In this document: one piece after another, positions 47,303 to 56,994 of the stretch
How the letters are laid out: the number at the start of each line of letters is the position of its first letter
How positions within the stretch are numbered: the first letter of the stretch is position 1
DNA from: Flavobacteriales bacterium
GTDB taxonomy: Bacteria > Bacteroidota > Bacteroidia > NS11-12g > UBA9320
DNA length: 64,000 nt
Direction: 5' to 3'
NCBI GenBank assembly: GCA_020635355.1
Contig: JACJZW010000002.1
Location: 310,001 to 374,000, forward strand
Position numbers and translations under genes: made by a program
The notes under the pieces: generated by a model
Database searches by the model: none
What the model was told of the DNA's origin: nothing
The model's input: only the letters and a program-made list of their open reading frames with translations

Positions 47303-49375
47303 TTATTGAGTGACAATGACCCGTTCGGTAAAGAAGTGGTCACCAAGAGTGGTATGAACAACGTACACGCCACTTCCCGGAAGTACATGACTGGAGACGG
47401 ATGATGGGGCTAACGTTTGGGTGGTTATAAGTTGACCGGTAACGTCATAGATGGTCAATTGCCCTGAAAGATTGGTGGGATTTTGGATCGAAAGTTGGCC
47501 GGAGGATGGGTTGGGCCAAATGGTGGGTTTTGCTAACCTCTCCTCCGTGTGCTCGGAAAGGGCAAACTGATCTACGTTGATATCATCAATAAAGACTTCA
47601 TTTCCTCCCGGACCGCTCACGAATTCCAGACGAAGTCGAACTTCATTCTGCTTATCCAGGTCAAACCGATCCAGCGGGACTTCCAAAACCTTCCAATCAT
47701 CCGAAGTTTCAGGTAACCACGCAGGGTTGTAATCCGATTTAGAGTAGAGGGTTGTGGCACCCACAAACGTTTTTAAAAGACGCCACGTGTGCCCGCAATC
47801 AGAGGTGGCATAAACGTTCAACTTTTCTCCGGTTCCGGATTTTCTCAATGAATAGGCTGTTCGCATACTTAAAATCGGACTGAGGTCAAGGTGTTTGCTG
47901 AGATTGAAGTAGGGTGAATATAGGTTAAAAGTCGTGCCCTCTTCAATATCATTATCAATAAAGCAAACCATCGATGTTTTGCCGGAATAGGCGGCATCTG
48001 TTTTCAAACGCCAGCCATATTTGCCGTTGGTTTCACCTTGCCACAGGTCTTTACTGTATATACCATCAAAATCCTCTTCAAATGGACTTGCCCATACCCC
48101 ACCGGATGGGATTACGGTAATGAAAGACTCCTTTGTGAGACTAGAGGTACCCTGATCATTGGTTACCTTCAAGGTTACTTTATAGTTTCCCGGGATGGAG
48201 TACGCAATGACCGGTTGTGAACTGACAGATGTGGCGGGTGAACCCCCTTCAAATGTCCATTCATATGCCGTAATGTTACCATTCCAGGAGTAGTCTTTAA
48301 AGGTCAAGGATTGCCCCGGACAAACGTGGTTTACGGCATCATGGGTGTTGAAATCGGCTACTGGAGCACAGGCTTCTGATCGAAATGCACCAACCGAGGC
48401 CAAATTTGACTCGGATACATTCGCGCCTCGATAAATCCATTCAGAAAGAAAATGACGCATCACCTCTTTCTGTCCCTGGGTAAACATGTTCTGACAGCTT
48501 CCATTGGCATAATCCATGAAATTCTCGACCATGTCGGGTTCGTCCTTTGAGTCATTGTCACAGGTATTGTTTCCCAGCGGGCACCCAAAAGAAGGCCCAT
48601 CAACCGGCGGCGTGTCGCAAATCATGTCGCCACTGTCCTCACAATTATCTGTACCGCATCCGGATTGAAAAGGGTGGAGCAATCCCAACCAATGTCCGAT
48701 TTCATGTGTCAACGTTCTTCCCGCTACCGTGGCATTGCTGGTGCCACTTTTGCCCACATATCGGTGATCGATCACAATGCCATCCTGAAGCGAACTGGTC
48801 TGATATGGAAAGCGTGAATAGCCGGCCACAATTCCATTCTCCGTTTTCATCCCGATATGATGAATAACCCAAACGTTTAGATACTTACGGTAATCCCAAC
48901 CCACCAATTTTTTGACAGCCTCGTCACCACCATAGGTGAGATCTGAGGCGGTTCTGGTAATACCATCGGTGCAATTTCCCTTGGGATCAATGTTGGCCAG
49001 GCGAAATTCAATCTCCGTATCTACCGCCCGATCTTTAAAGATGTCGCGTGTGATGGACGTATCGGCATTCCGACGACGGAAGTCCTGATTTAAGATTTCC
49101 AGTTGTTCCAGAATCTGAGCTTTGGAAATATTTTCAGAACCGTAATTGTGAACCACGTGGAACACAACCGGTATGGTCAGTATCTCCGCTTTCTTCTGAA
49201 GATTTTTACCAGGATGATTAATTTGACTAAGCGCGTTTATATACTGCTCATGTTCCTGTTGGTTTTCAGGGTGTTGGGATTGCCATTCGCGAATAAATTC
49301 ATCGGTTCCGCACCTTTGAGCTGAGGCAAAGATTCCGGGAACAAGACATAGAAATAGGGCCGCAAGATTTTTCAT
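47303..49375 (-). CDS. secreted M43-type metallopeptidase with T9SS type-A signal (tandem paralogue)
   Basis: A 690-residue paralogue of the downstream gene with the same order of parts: signal peptide MKNLAALFLCLVPGIFASAQ, catalytic region TIPVVFHVVHNYG, zinc motif HEIGHWLGLLH, Cys-rich GCGTDNCEDSGDMICDTPP, Met-turn ENFMDYANGSCQNMF, PKD module, jelly-roll domain, and type-A sorting domain (WPNPSSGQLSIQN). All zinc ligands are conserved. Strong similarity in all domains indicates a tandem duplication with later divergence, probably for different protein substrates outside the cell. Start 49375 is chosen over 49408 because the signal peptide begins there. Confidence 0.9.
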   Translation of the reverse strand: MKNLAALFLCLVPGIFASAQRCGTDEFIREWQSQHPENQQEHEQYINALSQINHPGKNLQKKAEILTIPVVFHVVHNYGSENISKAQILEQLEILNQDFRRRNADTSITRDIFKDRAVDTEIEFRLANIDPKGNCTDGITRTASDLTYGGDEAVKKLVGWDYRKYLNVWVIHHIGMKTENGIVAGYSRFPYQTSSLQDGIVIDHRYVGKSGTSNATVAGRTLTHEIGHWLGLLHPFQSGCGTDNCEDSGDMICDTPPVDGPSFGCPLGNNTCDNDSKDEPDMVENFMDYANGSCQNMFTQGQKEVMRHFLSEWIYRGANVSESNLASVGAFRSEACAPVADFNTHDAVNHVCPGQSLTFKDYSWNGNITAYEWTFEGGSPATSVSSQPVIAYSIPGNYKVTLKVTNDQGTSSLTKESFITVIPSGGVWASPFEEDFDGIYSKDLWQGETNGKYGWRLKTDAAYSGKTSMVCFIDNDIEEGTTFNLYSPYFNLSKHLDLSPILSMRTAYSLRKSGTGEKLNVYATSDCGHTWRLLKTFVGATTLYSKSDYNPAWLPETSDDWKVLEVPLDRFDLDKQNEVRLRLEFVSGPGGNEVFIDDINVDQFALSEHTEERLAKPTIWPNPSSGQLSIQNPTNLSGQLTIYDVTGQLITTQTLAPSSVSSHVLPGSGVYVVHTTLGDHFFTERVIVTQ

Positions 49376-49482
49376 GTTTGGTGTTTTTTTGAATGGATTC
49401 GAATTCAAATAACACCTTCCACCCTGCTTGGAGAAACTGGAATTGGTGAACGGGGAAATTGGTTTGAGCAGAGGCGGAGAAA

Positions 49483-50877
49483 TCAGTTGGTCTCCGATTC
49501 GGAAATGAGTACCGATACCGTAGCATCACCTGTGACATTCACCGTGGTTCGGCACATATCCAGAATCCGGTCGACCGGTAGGATGATGGCAATCCAGGCG
49601 GGATTCAAACCAACCGATTCCAGGACCAAAATCATAAGCACAAGGCCGGCGCTGGGTACCGCTGCCGCTCCAATGCTGGCCAATGTGGCGGTGGCTACAA
49701 TAATGAGTTGTTGGGCGATGGTGAGATCCACCATGTGAAGTTGTGCCATGGCCACCACGGCTACGGCTTGATACAAACTTGTTCCGTCCATATTAACCGT
49801 TGCGCCAATGGGAAGCACGAAACTGGTGGTTGCCTTTGAGACCTTTAAGTTGTCATGGACGCAATCCATCGTCACCGGCAAAGTTGCCACAGATGAACTG
49901 GTACTGAACGCGGTGAGTTGAGCTCGTGAAATACCCTTGAGGAAGTCGCGGATGGATATCTTTTTGGCAAACAAACCTACCAAGGACGGATAGATCACGA
50001 AGGCCATGATCACCAATCCAAGAATCACCACCATGCTGTACCGCAGGAGGAAATCGAGCATGGATCGAAGTTTTTCGGGATCGTCACCGGCTACTTTTAC
50101 CAAGGTGCCGGCCATCAAGGCAAAAACAAAGTACGGCATAGCAATCATGACGATTTCTACCATGCGTACAAACACCACATTCGCACTGTTTACGAGGTCA
50201 ATCATCGGTTTTGACTCGGATGCCGGCAAGAGAATCAACACGATCCCAAAGAATACGGAGAAGAAGATGATCTGTAGCATTTGCATATCGGCTAATGCGC
50301 CAAATATGTTCTCTGGAAATACATCAACCAGCGGTTGCAAGGGGCCTTTTTGTTTGTTTGCCCGAGCCTTTTCCAATTTATCCTGAACACTTGTGTTTAT
50401 GGGATCCATCGCCAAACGTTCCTGAGCCTCGGTGGCTTCAGATGCGTATTGCGGATCAGTGAGGAAATGAAGAGAATCCAGCCGCTTAACCGATGGATTT
50501 TGACTAAGCCAAAGCTCGTATTCCATCCGCTTTTCAATGCGTGTTTCAGGGTCGATGCCGGAACCAGGTTGGATGAGGTTTACCAACACAAGGCCAACGG
50601 ATACGGCCGTTACCGTGGTGGCAAGATAGATCAGCAACGTGCGGACACCAATTCGTCCCAGTTTCCGAACATCCTTCAGGTTTACAATTCCCGAAATAAT
50701 GGAAAATAGAACCAAAGGGACAGCAATCAGTTTAAGTACGTTGATGAAAATTCGTCCGAATGGGTCGATGTACGAAAGAGTGAATTCATTCCAACCATTC
50801 TGAACCGCCAGGAAAGAATAGATTAAGCCAAGAATCAGGGCAATGATAACCTGCCAGTGCAGTGCTGGTTTTTTCAT
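49483..50877 (-). CDS. dicarboxylate/glutamate:cation symporter (DAACS family)
   Basis: A 464-residue inner-membrane transporter of the GltP/DctA type, importing glutamate, aspartate or C4-dicarboxylates with Na+ or H+. About eight membrane helices and two re-entrant loops are suggested. Signatures: TAFSTSSSVATLPVTMDC (first re-entrant loop), VLPIGATVNMDGTSLYQAV (NMDGT motif, cation/substrate site), and DRILDMCRTTVNVTGDA. A long polar insertion (residues about 110-185) between early helices is larger than in E. coli GltP. Substrate cannot be decided from sequence alone. Confidence 0.92.
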   Translation of the reverse strand: MKKPALHWQVIIALILGLIYSFLAVQNGWNEFTLSYIDPFGRIFINVLKLIAVPLVLFSIISGIVNLKDVRKLGRIGVRTLLIYLATTVTAVSVGLVLVNLIQPGSGIDPETRIEKRMEYELWLSQNPSVKRLDSLHFLTDPQYASEATEAQERLAMDPINTSVQDKLEKARANKQKGPLQPLVDVFPENIFGALADMQMLQIIFFSVFFGIVLILLPASESKPMIDLVNSANVVFVRMVEIVMIAMPYFVFALMAGTLVKVAGDDPEKLRSMLDFLLRYSMVVILGLVIMAFVIYPSLVGLFAKKISIRDFLKGISRAQLTAFSTSSSVATLPVTMDCVHDNLKVSKATTSFVLPIGATVNMDGTSLYQAVAVVAMAQLHMVDLTIAQQLIIVATATLASIGAAAVPSAGLVLMILVLESVGLNPAWIAIILPVDRILDMCRTTVNVTGDATVSVLISESETN

Positions 50878-50901
50878 GTGCCGAATTTAGTGTTCTGATT
50901 C

Positions 50902-50932
50902 AAAAAAAAGCCCTGACGTTTCAGTCAGGGCT
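50902..50932 (-). terminator. intrinsic terminator of the T9SS gene 50992-51990
   Basis: A 9-bp perfect stem agccctgac/gtcagggct (50909-50932) with a 6-nt loop, followed on the minus strand by a U run (plus A run 50902-50909). Confidence 0.85.
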
Positions 50933-50991
50933 TCGAGCACATGAGCGCAAGTGATTAGTTACACGCCAGGTAATTGATCCATGTGCGTTGA

Positions 50992-51990
50992 TCAGTTCTT
51001 CTGAAATTTTCCGGTTCCTGCAGGGGTTACCACTGTATAAAATCCTGTAGGCAAGGTGCTCAAATCCACCTGTGCAAGATGATCCGAGACGGGTGTTACG
51101 ATGACCTCGTTCGTTACATTTTGCCCGAGGGTATTCACAATATTGATGGAGCCCAGGGCTCGTTTAGTGGTGGAGATCGTCAATAGCGTTTGTGCCGGGT
51201 TTGGAGTGAATTTTAATACGTTGAGATCTTGCTTGGTCTTCACTACGGCAACAGCAGCATACGTAAATTCACCGTTGTAATCCGTTTGCTTCAGGCGGTA
51301 GTACACTACGTCCGTTTGCGAGGATAAACGGTCAGTTGTTTCATACGTTTTGAGGGATAAGGAATTTCCCGCACCCTGAACGTATTGAATGCTGTCCCAT
51401 GAGTATCCGTCAAAAGATCGATATAAGGTGAAGAAGTCATTATTCTCTTCTGTAGCGGTTACCCACTTGATAGCCACTTCTCCTGTATTGGTGTGGTTTG
51501 CTTCGAAATTGACCAACTCCACTGGTAGCGGACTGTTGCAGGTTAATGTCTGGTTTTTGATGCCTGGGCCGTTGATTACCAATCGAATTTCATTACAGTC
51601 CAGAGTGTTAACCGTGGCCGACTGACAATCGCTGGCATTTCTCCACGTATTGGAGGTGGTGGCGGTGCCAATTCCTCCGTTGTTGGGAAGGTTAAAGAAC
51701 ATGTTGGTGTTGGATCCACAATCGAGGTAACCTTGAAGGGTGTACATGCTGGAAGGGACATTATTTCCTGAGAAGGAAATGTTGTAATCTAGGTCAATGG
51801 TGTAATTGTAACCATTGGTACAGGACGTGGGTGCATTTACACCTACAGCACCTACTTCTACGGTAACCGTGTATCCATTGGTTGAGTTAATAATAAAGGT
51901 ACACTTGGCGTGAGACTGACTTGCTCCGGCAAGTTGAAGGATCAGAACGATCAGTTTAATCGAAAGCGACTTGAAAGTAGTTTTGTTCAT
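50992..51990 (-). CDS. small secreted protein with T9SS type-A signal
   Basis: A 332-residue exported protein. Signal peptide MNKTTFKSLSIKLIVLILQLAGASQSHA, then a Cys-containing beta-rich domain (CTFIINSTNGYTVTVEVGAVG, with cysteines at LDCGSN and LDCNEI). A fibronectin-like stretch VELVNFEANHTNTGEVAIKWVTATEENNDFF is typical of the linker before T9SS signals. The last 75 residues are a type-A sorting domain (FTPNPAQTLL, LSTLPTGFYTVVT). The fold and function of the N-terminal domain are not recognised. Start 51990 fits the signal peptide; the frame could extend to 52056 but without a signal-like sequence. Confidence 0.75.
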   Translation of the reverse strand: MNKTTFKSLSIKLIVLILQLAGASQSHAKCTFIINSTNGYTVTVEVGAVGVNAPTSCTNGYNYTIDLDYNISFSGNNVPSSMYTLQGYLDCGSNTNMFFNLPNNGGIGTATTSNTWRNASDCQSATVNTLDCNEIRLVINGPGIKNQTLTCNSPLPVELVNFEANHTNTGEVAIKWVTATEENNDFFTLYRSFDGYSWDSIQYVQGAGNSLSLKTYETTDRLSSQTDVVYYRLKQTDYNGEFTYAAVAVVKTKQDLNVLKFTPNPAQTLLTISTTKRALGSINIVNTLGQNVTNEVIVTPVSDHLAQVDLSTLPTGFYTVVTPAGTGKFQKN

Positions 51991-52317
51991 CTTTTCTACA
52001 CAAAATGGTGGTTGATGGTTGGATGTTCCTGCGACCGGAACACCTACCCGTTCCACCGGGTTAAATCATTTCATCTTTTAAAGCGACTGAACAGATTGTT
52101 ATGCGACTGTCTGTTCTGGATCACTGAGTTCAAAACGTCTGCCAATTGTGAGCAGGCCTGTGCCAGATGTAAATAATTGTGTCGAACTATGAATCTAAGG
52201 CGTTGTAAACCAGAGTGATAAAAAATTATTGCAAGGTGATATTGGTACAATAGGGGGGCGGCCCATATTGTGAAATAGTCTCAATATGGGAAATTATCCG
52301 AAAATGGTGGGAGGGAT
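51991..52317. other. gene-free region with a 9-bp stem hairpin
   Basis: Between the T9SS gene and the LytTR regulator gene, both on the minus strand. It contains a perfect inverted repeat cccatattg-N11-caatatggg (52262-52290), 28 bp after the regulator's stop codon. It lacks a U run on either side, so it could be an operator or a processing site rather than a terminator. No small gene is supported. Confidence 0.5.
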
Positions 52318-53055
52318 TTAGACGTAACTCAGCTGTTCAAGACTACGAACGAACTCGGTTTTTTTGCGATTGGAAACATTCAATCGAATATCATTTGCCA
52401 GTTCAATTTCCAAATTGCGAGCATTGAAGCTGGAAACGTATCGCAGGTTAATGATGTAGGAATGGTGGATTCGATAAAAGAGTTTACCGGAAAGCAACGA
52501 TTCAAAGTGGGAAAGCCCTTTGCACGAGATCAGCTTTTGACCACTGACGGTATAGATCTCGGTATAGGTCTTATCGGCCTTTAGGTACAGAACATCTTTC
52601 AGATCAATGAAGAAGAGTCCACCCGATTCGGAGATCATCAGCTTGTTGAAGTCGTTTTGATGTTCCGTCTGGGTTTCCAGGTTCTGACCGGATTCCAGGA
52701 TGCGTTGAACAGAATCAACCAAACCGGTTGCCGTGATGGGTTTGAGCAGATAGTCTACCGCGTTCAATCGAAACGCTCGGATCGCAAAATCAGAATAGGC
52801 CGTTGTGAAGATCACATCAAATGAAAAGTCATGCAGATTCTCCAGGAAGGTCAGTGTATTTCTTCCCTTTACCTTAATGTCGCAGAAGAGAATATCCACG
52901 TTCAACTCCTTCAGGTCGTTTTCAGCATCGATAAGATTATCAGCCTCCCCAACGATTTTTAATTCCTTGCAGTTCTTTTCGATTAGATCCCGGATGAGCA
53001 ATCTTGAATTGAGTTCATCCTCAATAATGTAGGCATTCAGCATTTTCTTACTCAT
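52318..53055 (-). CDS. LytTR-family response regulator
   Basis: A 245-residue response regulator. The receiver domain has IIEDE (acidic pocket), phospho-acceptor D59 in LFCDIKVKG, and K107-like YLLKPI. The C-terminal LytTR DNA-binding domain is recognised by ISESGGLFFIDLKDVLYLKADKTYTEIYT and FYRIHHSYIINLRYVSSF. It begins 4 bases after the sensor kinase stop, so the two form a two-component pair. LytTR regulators bind direct repeats and often control surface structures; the neighbouring T9SS gene is a possible target (inference). Confidence 0.92.
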   Translation of the reverse strand: MSKKMLNAYIIEDELNSRLLIRDLIEKNCKELKIVGEADNLIDAENDLKELNVDILFCDIKVKGRNTLTFLENLHDFSFDVIFTTAYSDFAIRAFRLNAVDYLLKPITATGLVDSVQRILESGQNLETQTEHQNDFNKLMISESGGLFFIDLKDVLYLKADKTYTEIYTVSGQKLISCKGLSHFESLLSGKLFYRIHHSYIINLRYVSSFNARNLEIELANDIRLNVSNRKKTEFVRSLEQLSYV

Positions 53056-53059
53056 ACGT

Positions 53060-55909
53060 TTATTCGAGATACGTTATATAAAATCGAACGGTGGTTCCTG
53101 TTTTGAATTCCAGATCCATTTTGGAATGATCAAAAATATCCATTTTGAGAAGAAGGTCGTCAAAGGCATTCATGGTTGAAATTCGTTTTTGAATATTATT
53201 CAAGGCAATTGATTCCGGTTGAATGCCATTACCAGTGATTCCCACGCCGTTATCACATACGTCGATGGTGAGTTGATTGTGAACAAATCGAACACAAATC
53301 TTTACAATCTTCCTTTCGATGTTGGATGGAATTAATCCGTGCTCGATGGCGTTTTCAACCACGGGTTGAAGAAACATCGTTGGAACTTCCAGGTGCATCG
53401 GGACATCTTCCGGTATATCCAGAATGAATTCAAACTCATCCACAAATCGCAATTGTTCTACCGCGATGAAGTTGGAAATGATCTGAATTTCGTGTTCAAG
53501 TGAAATGAAATTCTGACCTGAAAGTCGGATGAACTCCTCAATCAGCTGGGAAAAGTAGGAGATAAATTGTGAGGCCTTCTTCTTCTCGTTCTGATGAATC
53601 AACGACTGAATGGAGTTCAGGCTATTTCGCAAAAAGTGCGGATTCATCTGTGATTGCAGACTGGTCAATTTCAAACTCGCTTCCGTAAGCAGGAGCTCCT
53701 GCCGAAGCACCTTGGACCGGTTGCGAATTTGAAGCCAGATAAACCAGATACCACCAATCAGCATAAAAATAAACGAAACCAGAGCCACCTTGAACCACGG
53801 ATACTCCATCAATCTGCCCGAAACGTCCAGAGTTACTGCTGTTATATTATCAGGAGGTGAGAAGCCATTAGACATGGCCACTTCAATGGTTGATTTGCCT
53901 AGTTGTAAATCCGGAAGATGGAGCACATTACGCGACATAGGACGCCATTCCTGGTTTTCGTCATCTCGAAACCGGTAATAGAACTTTAACCGGCAGTAAC
54001 AGGGGTCAAACCAACTTAATGTGAGGTTTTTTGAATCATATCGGGTGAGTTGAAATAGGTTGGAGTTGGGCAGTTTGCCGGATGCGCACTCGGCTGAATA
54101 TAAGGATGGGTTAGCCTTATGATCCTTCATGTAGTCACTGATCTTCAGCGCATATAATCCGCGGGAATTGCTGAAGTAAATGGAATCATTCCGGATTTGA
54201 AAATAGGCAATGTCCGAATCAAACAGCATCTGATCAAATATGATCGTGGTGCCCGTAACAAAGGAATCCGGTTTGTCAGGATGGGGAACCAATTGCATAA
54301 TTCCATGATTGGTGGACGTCCAGATCGTTCCATCCTTCACAGCGATATGATTAATGCGGACGTTGGATGGAAAGGCGTAAATTTTATTGGCGACACATCG
54401 GGTCCTGTGGGTCAGATAGATCTCGATATCACCGGTTAGCATGATGATGTGCTCAGGGGCGTATTGTAGAATACTCATGCAGGCCGACTGAATGGAACTT
54501 CGTTCCGGAAATACCAGTTCTCCCTTATTTCCCTTATAATGGTAAAAACCGGTAATGGAACTTACCCAAAGTCCTCCACCATCATCATACAGAAAAGAGT
54601 ATACCCTGTTTGGATGAACAACCGTTCCGTACTGATCCATCGACCCGGTTTTAAATTGGTCCTCCGGTATTTTATACAAACCACTACCATTCGCATAGTA
54701 CAAGTGGTTGTTGGCAAATTGGAAACCCTTCACAGAAGCATATTTATGAAGCCGGACCTTACCAGACCGGGCATTTATATGTACCAATCCACCATCCGTT
54801 CCGGCATAAATATCCTCATCAATCACATCGAGATCACGAATGGTCATTCGAGGCGTATTCATAAAGGGGAATTTCTTAGATCCCAGGGTGATCGTGCCGT
54901 TGTAATGGCCAAAAGCTAATTCCTTACCAACATGGAACGCCCCAACCTTTGCACCTTCTCGATCAAATTCCTTGATTTTGCGAATTCCGCCTTTGCTGGC
55001 TGGAATCTGTATTAATCCTTTATCAAAGGTGGTCATCCAAACATTGCCATAATCATCCTGGCATAATCGGGTTACCTGAACGCCATCGTCATAAATCTGC
55101 TCCAGCTTATGCGATTCTAAATCCAACCGGAGAACTTTGGTTTGAATGTACATGTACAACCGACCCCGATCTTCAAAAAAGCGGGTACCCATGGCGCCGT
55201 CAGGGACTGAAACAGTGGCTATTTTCTTGCTGACAAACCGGTTGTTTTCCATCCACATCTGACAGATGGCATCTTTCATCAACAAATAGAGGGTGTCCTG
55301 AATGTTTACGATGTCATAAATAGGTGTTTCGTCCTGGTCCGAATAAACTCTCGAGATCACTCCGTTGGTCACCTTGAACATTTTCAATCCGTCACGCACA
55401 AAAACATCGTTCTTATACTTCCATAGTTGTTTGACCTGATTGTCAAATTCACCTGGAAGTTGAAATCGGTGATAGCCATCCTTATAAATGATATCGATGT
55501 AGCGTTGATGGGTGATGTATAATTTAGATTGGTGATCGATGAGTTTACAGATGATGGATGAAAGTTCTTTGGGGAGCCATGGCGTGTTTTCGCTGTTGTG
55601 AACTTCATTGTTCTCGACATAAAATAGATTGCCTGAGGCATTGATACCCCACATTCGGCCAAGCGCATCAATATGAATTTCCAGAACATCATTATTGGTG
55701 AGTTTCAGTGAATGAAATTCGTATCCGTCAAAGGCAAACAATCCATTATCGGAACTTATCCAAAGCAGGTTGTTTTTGTCCGTCGTGATGTCATAAAGGT
55801 GAAGGCTGGGAATACCAGTGGCCAAATCGTACTGATACGTCACCTGCCCGAACACATGTAATGGCAGCAGGTTCAAGCAAACCAAGGTAATCAACAGAAA
55901 CCGTTTCAT
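53060..55909 (-). CDS. LytS-type sensor histidine kinase with periplasmic propeller
   Basis: A 949-residue sensor. Signal/anchor (residues 1-22), then a large periplasmic part of two_component regulator propeller repeats (for example DITTDKNNLLWISSDNGLFAFDG and LCQDDYGNVWMTTFDKGL), a Y_Y_Y-like domain (about 625-700), and one membrane helix (about 706-728). The cytoplasmic kinase has the LytS/His_kinase region with H758 in QMNPHFLRNSLNS, the N box VVENAIEHG, and the G box CDNGVGITGNG. The usual Phe after HFL is Arg (codon CGA), which is unusual. It overlaps the aroC stop by four bases (ATGA). Ligand unknown; propellers of this type often sense glycans. Confidence 0.92.
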   Translation of the reverse strand: MKRFLLITLVCLNLLPLHVFGQVTYQYDLATGIPSLHLYDITTDKNNLLWISSDNGLFAFDGYEFHSLKLTNNDVLEIHIDALGRMWGINASGNLFYVENNEVHNSENTPWLPKELSSIICKLIDHQSKLYITHQRYIDIIYKDGYHRFQLPGEFDNQVKQLWKYKNDVFVRDGLKMFKVTNGVISRVYSDQDETPIYDIVNIQDTLYLLMKDAICQMWMENNRFVSKKIATVSVPDGAMGTRFFEDRGRLYMYIQTKVLRLDLESHKLEQIYDDGVQVTRLCQDDYGNVWMTTFDKGLIQIPASKGGIRKIKEFDREGAKVGAFHVGKELAFGHYNGTITLGSKKFPFMNTPRMTIRDLDVIDEDIYAGTDGGLVHINARSGKVRLHKYASVKGFQFANNHLYYANGSGLYKIPEDQFKTGSMDQYGTVVHPNRVYSFLYDDGGGLWVSSITGFYHYKGNKGELVFPERSSIQSACMSILQYAPEHIIMLTGDIEIYLTHRTRCVANKIYAFPSNVRINHIAVKDGTIWTSTNHGIMQLVPHPDKPDSFVTGTTIIFDQMLFDSDIAYFQIRNDSIYFSNSRGLYALKISDYMKDHKANPSLYSAECASGKLPNSNLFQLTRYDSKNLTLSWFDPCYCRLKFYYRFRDDENQEWRPMSRNVLHLPDLQLGKSTIEVAMSNGFSPPDNITAVTLDVSGRLMEYPWFKVALVSFIFMLIGGIWFIWLQIRNRSKVLRQELLLTEASLKLTSLQSQMNPHFLRNSLNSIQSLIHQNEKKKASQFISYFSQLIEEFIRLSGQNFISLEHEIQIISNFIAVEQLRFVDEFEFILDIPEDVPMHLEVPTMFLQPVVENAIEHGLIPSNIERKIVKICVRFVHNQLTIDVCDNGVGITGNGIQPESIALNNIQKRISTMNAFDDLLLKMDIFDHSKMDLEFKTGTTVRFYITYLE

Positions 55910-56994
55910 GATGCTGGCTGATGTATGCGATGTAACAAATAGGCATCCATAAGGACGATGGCAGATAATGCCTCAACAATAGGGACGGCTCGTGGAACCA
56001 CACACGGATCGTGTCGGCCATTGACTGAAAGTTCTACTTGCTCCCCGCTTTGGTTAACGGTTTGCTGTGCCTTGGAAATGGATGAGGTTGGTTTGAAAGC
56101 TATTCGAGCAGTGATGGGCATTCCATTGGAAATCCCACCTTGAATTCCGCCGGAATAGTTTGTGGAGGTACCGATTTGATTACCCGTTTGAACAAATTCA
56201 TCATTCACCTCACTTCCTGTCTTTGTTGAAAGATCAAAACCTCCTCCGAATTCAATTCCCTTTACGGCGTTTAGGCTGTGCAGGGCATGGGCAAGTTTTG
56301 CATTCAATTTGCCAAAAACCGGATCCCCAAGTCCTGGAGGGCAATTGGTGATACTCAATTGAATGGTTCCACCGAGACTATCGCCCCTTTCGGCTGCCCA
56401 CCGAATGCGTTCTTCCATTTGGTTTGATGACTTGGTATCAGGGCAACGAACCGGGGACTGATCAATTTGAGCACGTGTAGGATCAACCGGAAGACTGGGT
56501 TGTTTAATGGTGTGTATCGAATCAACCCAGGCTAACACTTGAATGGAAGTGAGCTGATGCAAAAATTGCTCGGCCAAGGCACCGGCCGCTACCCAACCGG
56601 CTGTTACTCGGGCCGATGACCGACCACCACCGGCTAAGGTAGGGACACCGTATTTCATGTGGTAGGTGTAATCGGCATGGGAGGGACGATACACTTCTTT
56701 GAGCTGGTCGTAATCTTTTGATCGGGTATTGGTGTTGGCCACGCGCATACATATGGGGGAACCAATGGTCTTACCATCCACAACACCTGAGGTTATTTGA
56801 ACCCGATCCGGTTCAGAACGGGAGGTAGTCAGATCAGACTGTCCTGGTCTTCGTCGGTTTAGTTGCTGTTGAATCTGTGACTCATCTACGTTCAATCCCG
56901 CAGGGACCCCATCAATCACAACACCAATTTCAGGACCGTGGGATTCACCATAAGATAGCACCCGAAACACATCACCCAACTGACTCAAGCTCAT
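55906..56994 (-). CDS. aroC: chorismate synthase
   Basis: A 362-residue FMN-dependent enzyme that turns 5-enolpyruvylshikimate 3-phosphate into chorismate, the last shikimate step. Signatures: SYGESHGPEIGVVIDGVPAGL at the N-terminus, RRPGQSDLTTSRSEPDRV, and GGGRSSARVTAGWVAAGAL. The catalytic histidines lie in GESHG and NGRHDPCVVPRAVP. Length is normal. The ATG overlaps the aroA stop by four bases, and its own stop overlaps the sensor kinase start, so translation of the whole block is coupled. Confidence 0.96.
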   Translation of the reverse strand: MSLSQLGDVFRVLSYGESHGPEIGVVIDGVPAGLNVDESQIQQQLNRRRPGQSDLTTSRSEPDRVQITSGVVDGKTIGSPICMRVANTNTRSKDYDQLKEVYRPSHADYTYHMKYGVPTLAGGGRSSARVTAGWVAAGALAEQFLHQLTSIQVLAWVDSIHTIKQPSLPVDPTRAQIDQSPVRCPDTKSSNQMEERIRWAAERGDSLGGTIQLSITNCPPGLGDPVFGKLNAKLAHALHSLNAVKGIEFGGGFDLSTKTGSEVNDEFVQTGNQIGTSTNYSGGIQGGISNGMPITARIAFKPTSSISKAQQTVNQSGEQVELSVNGRHDPCVVPRAVPIVEALSAIVLMDAYLLHRIHQPAS

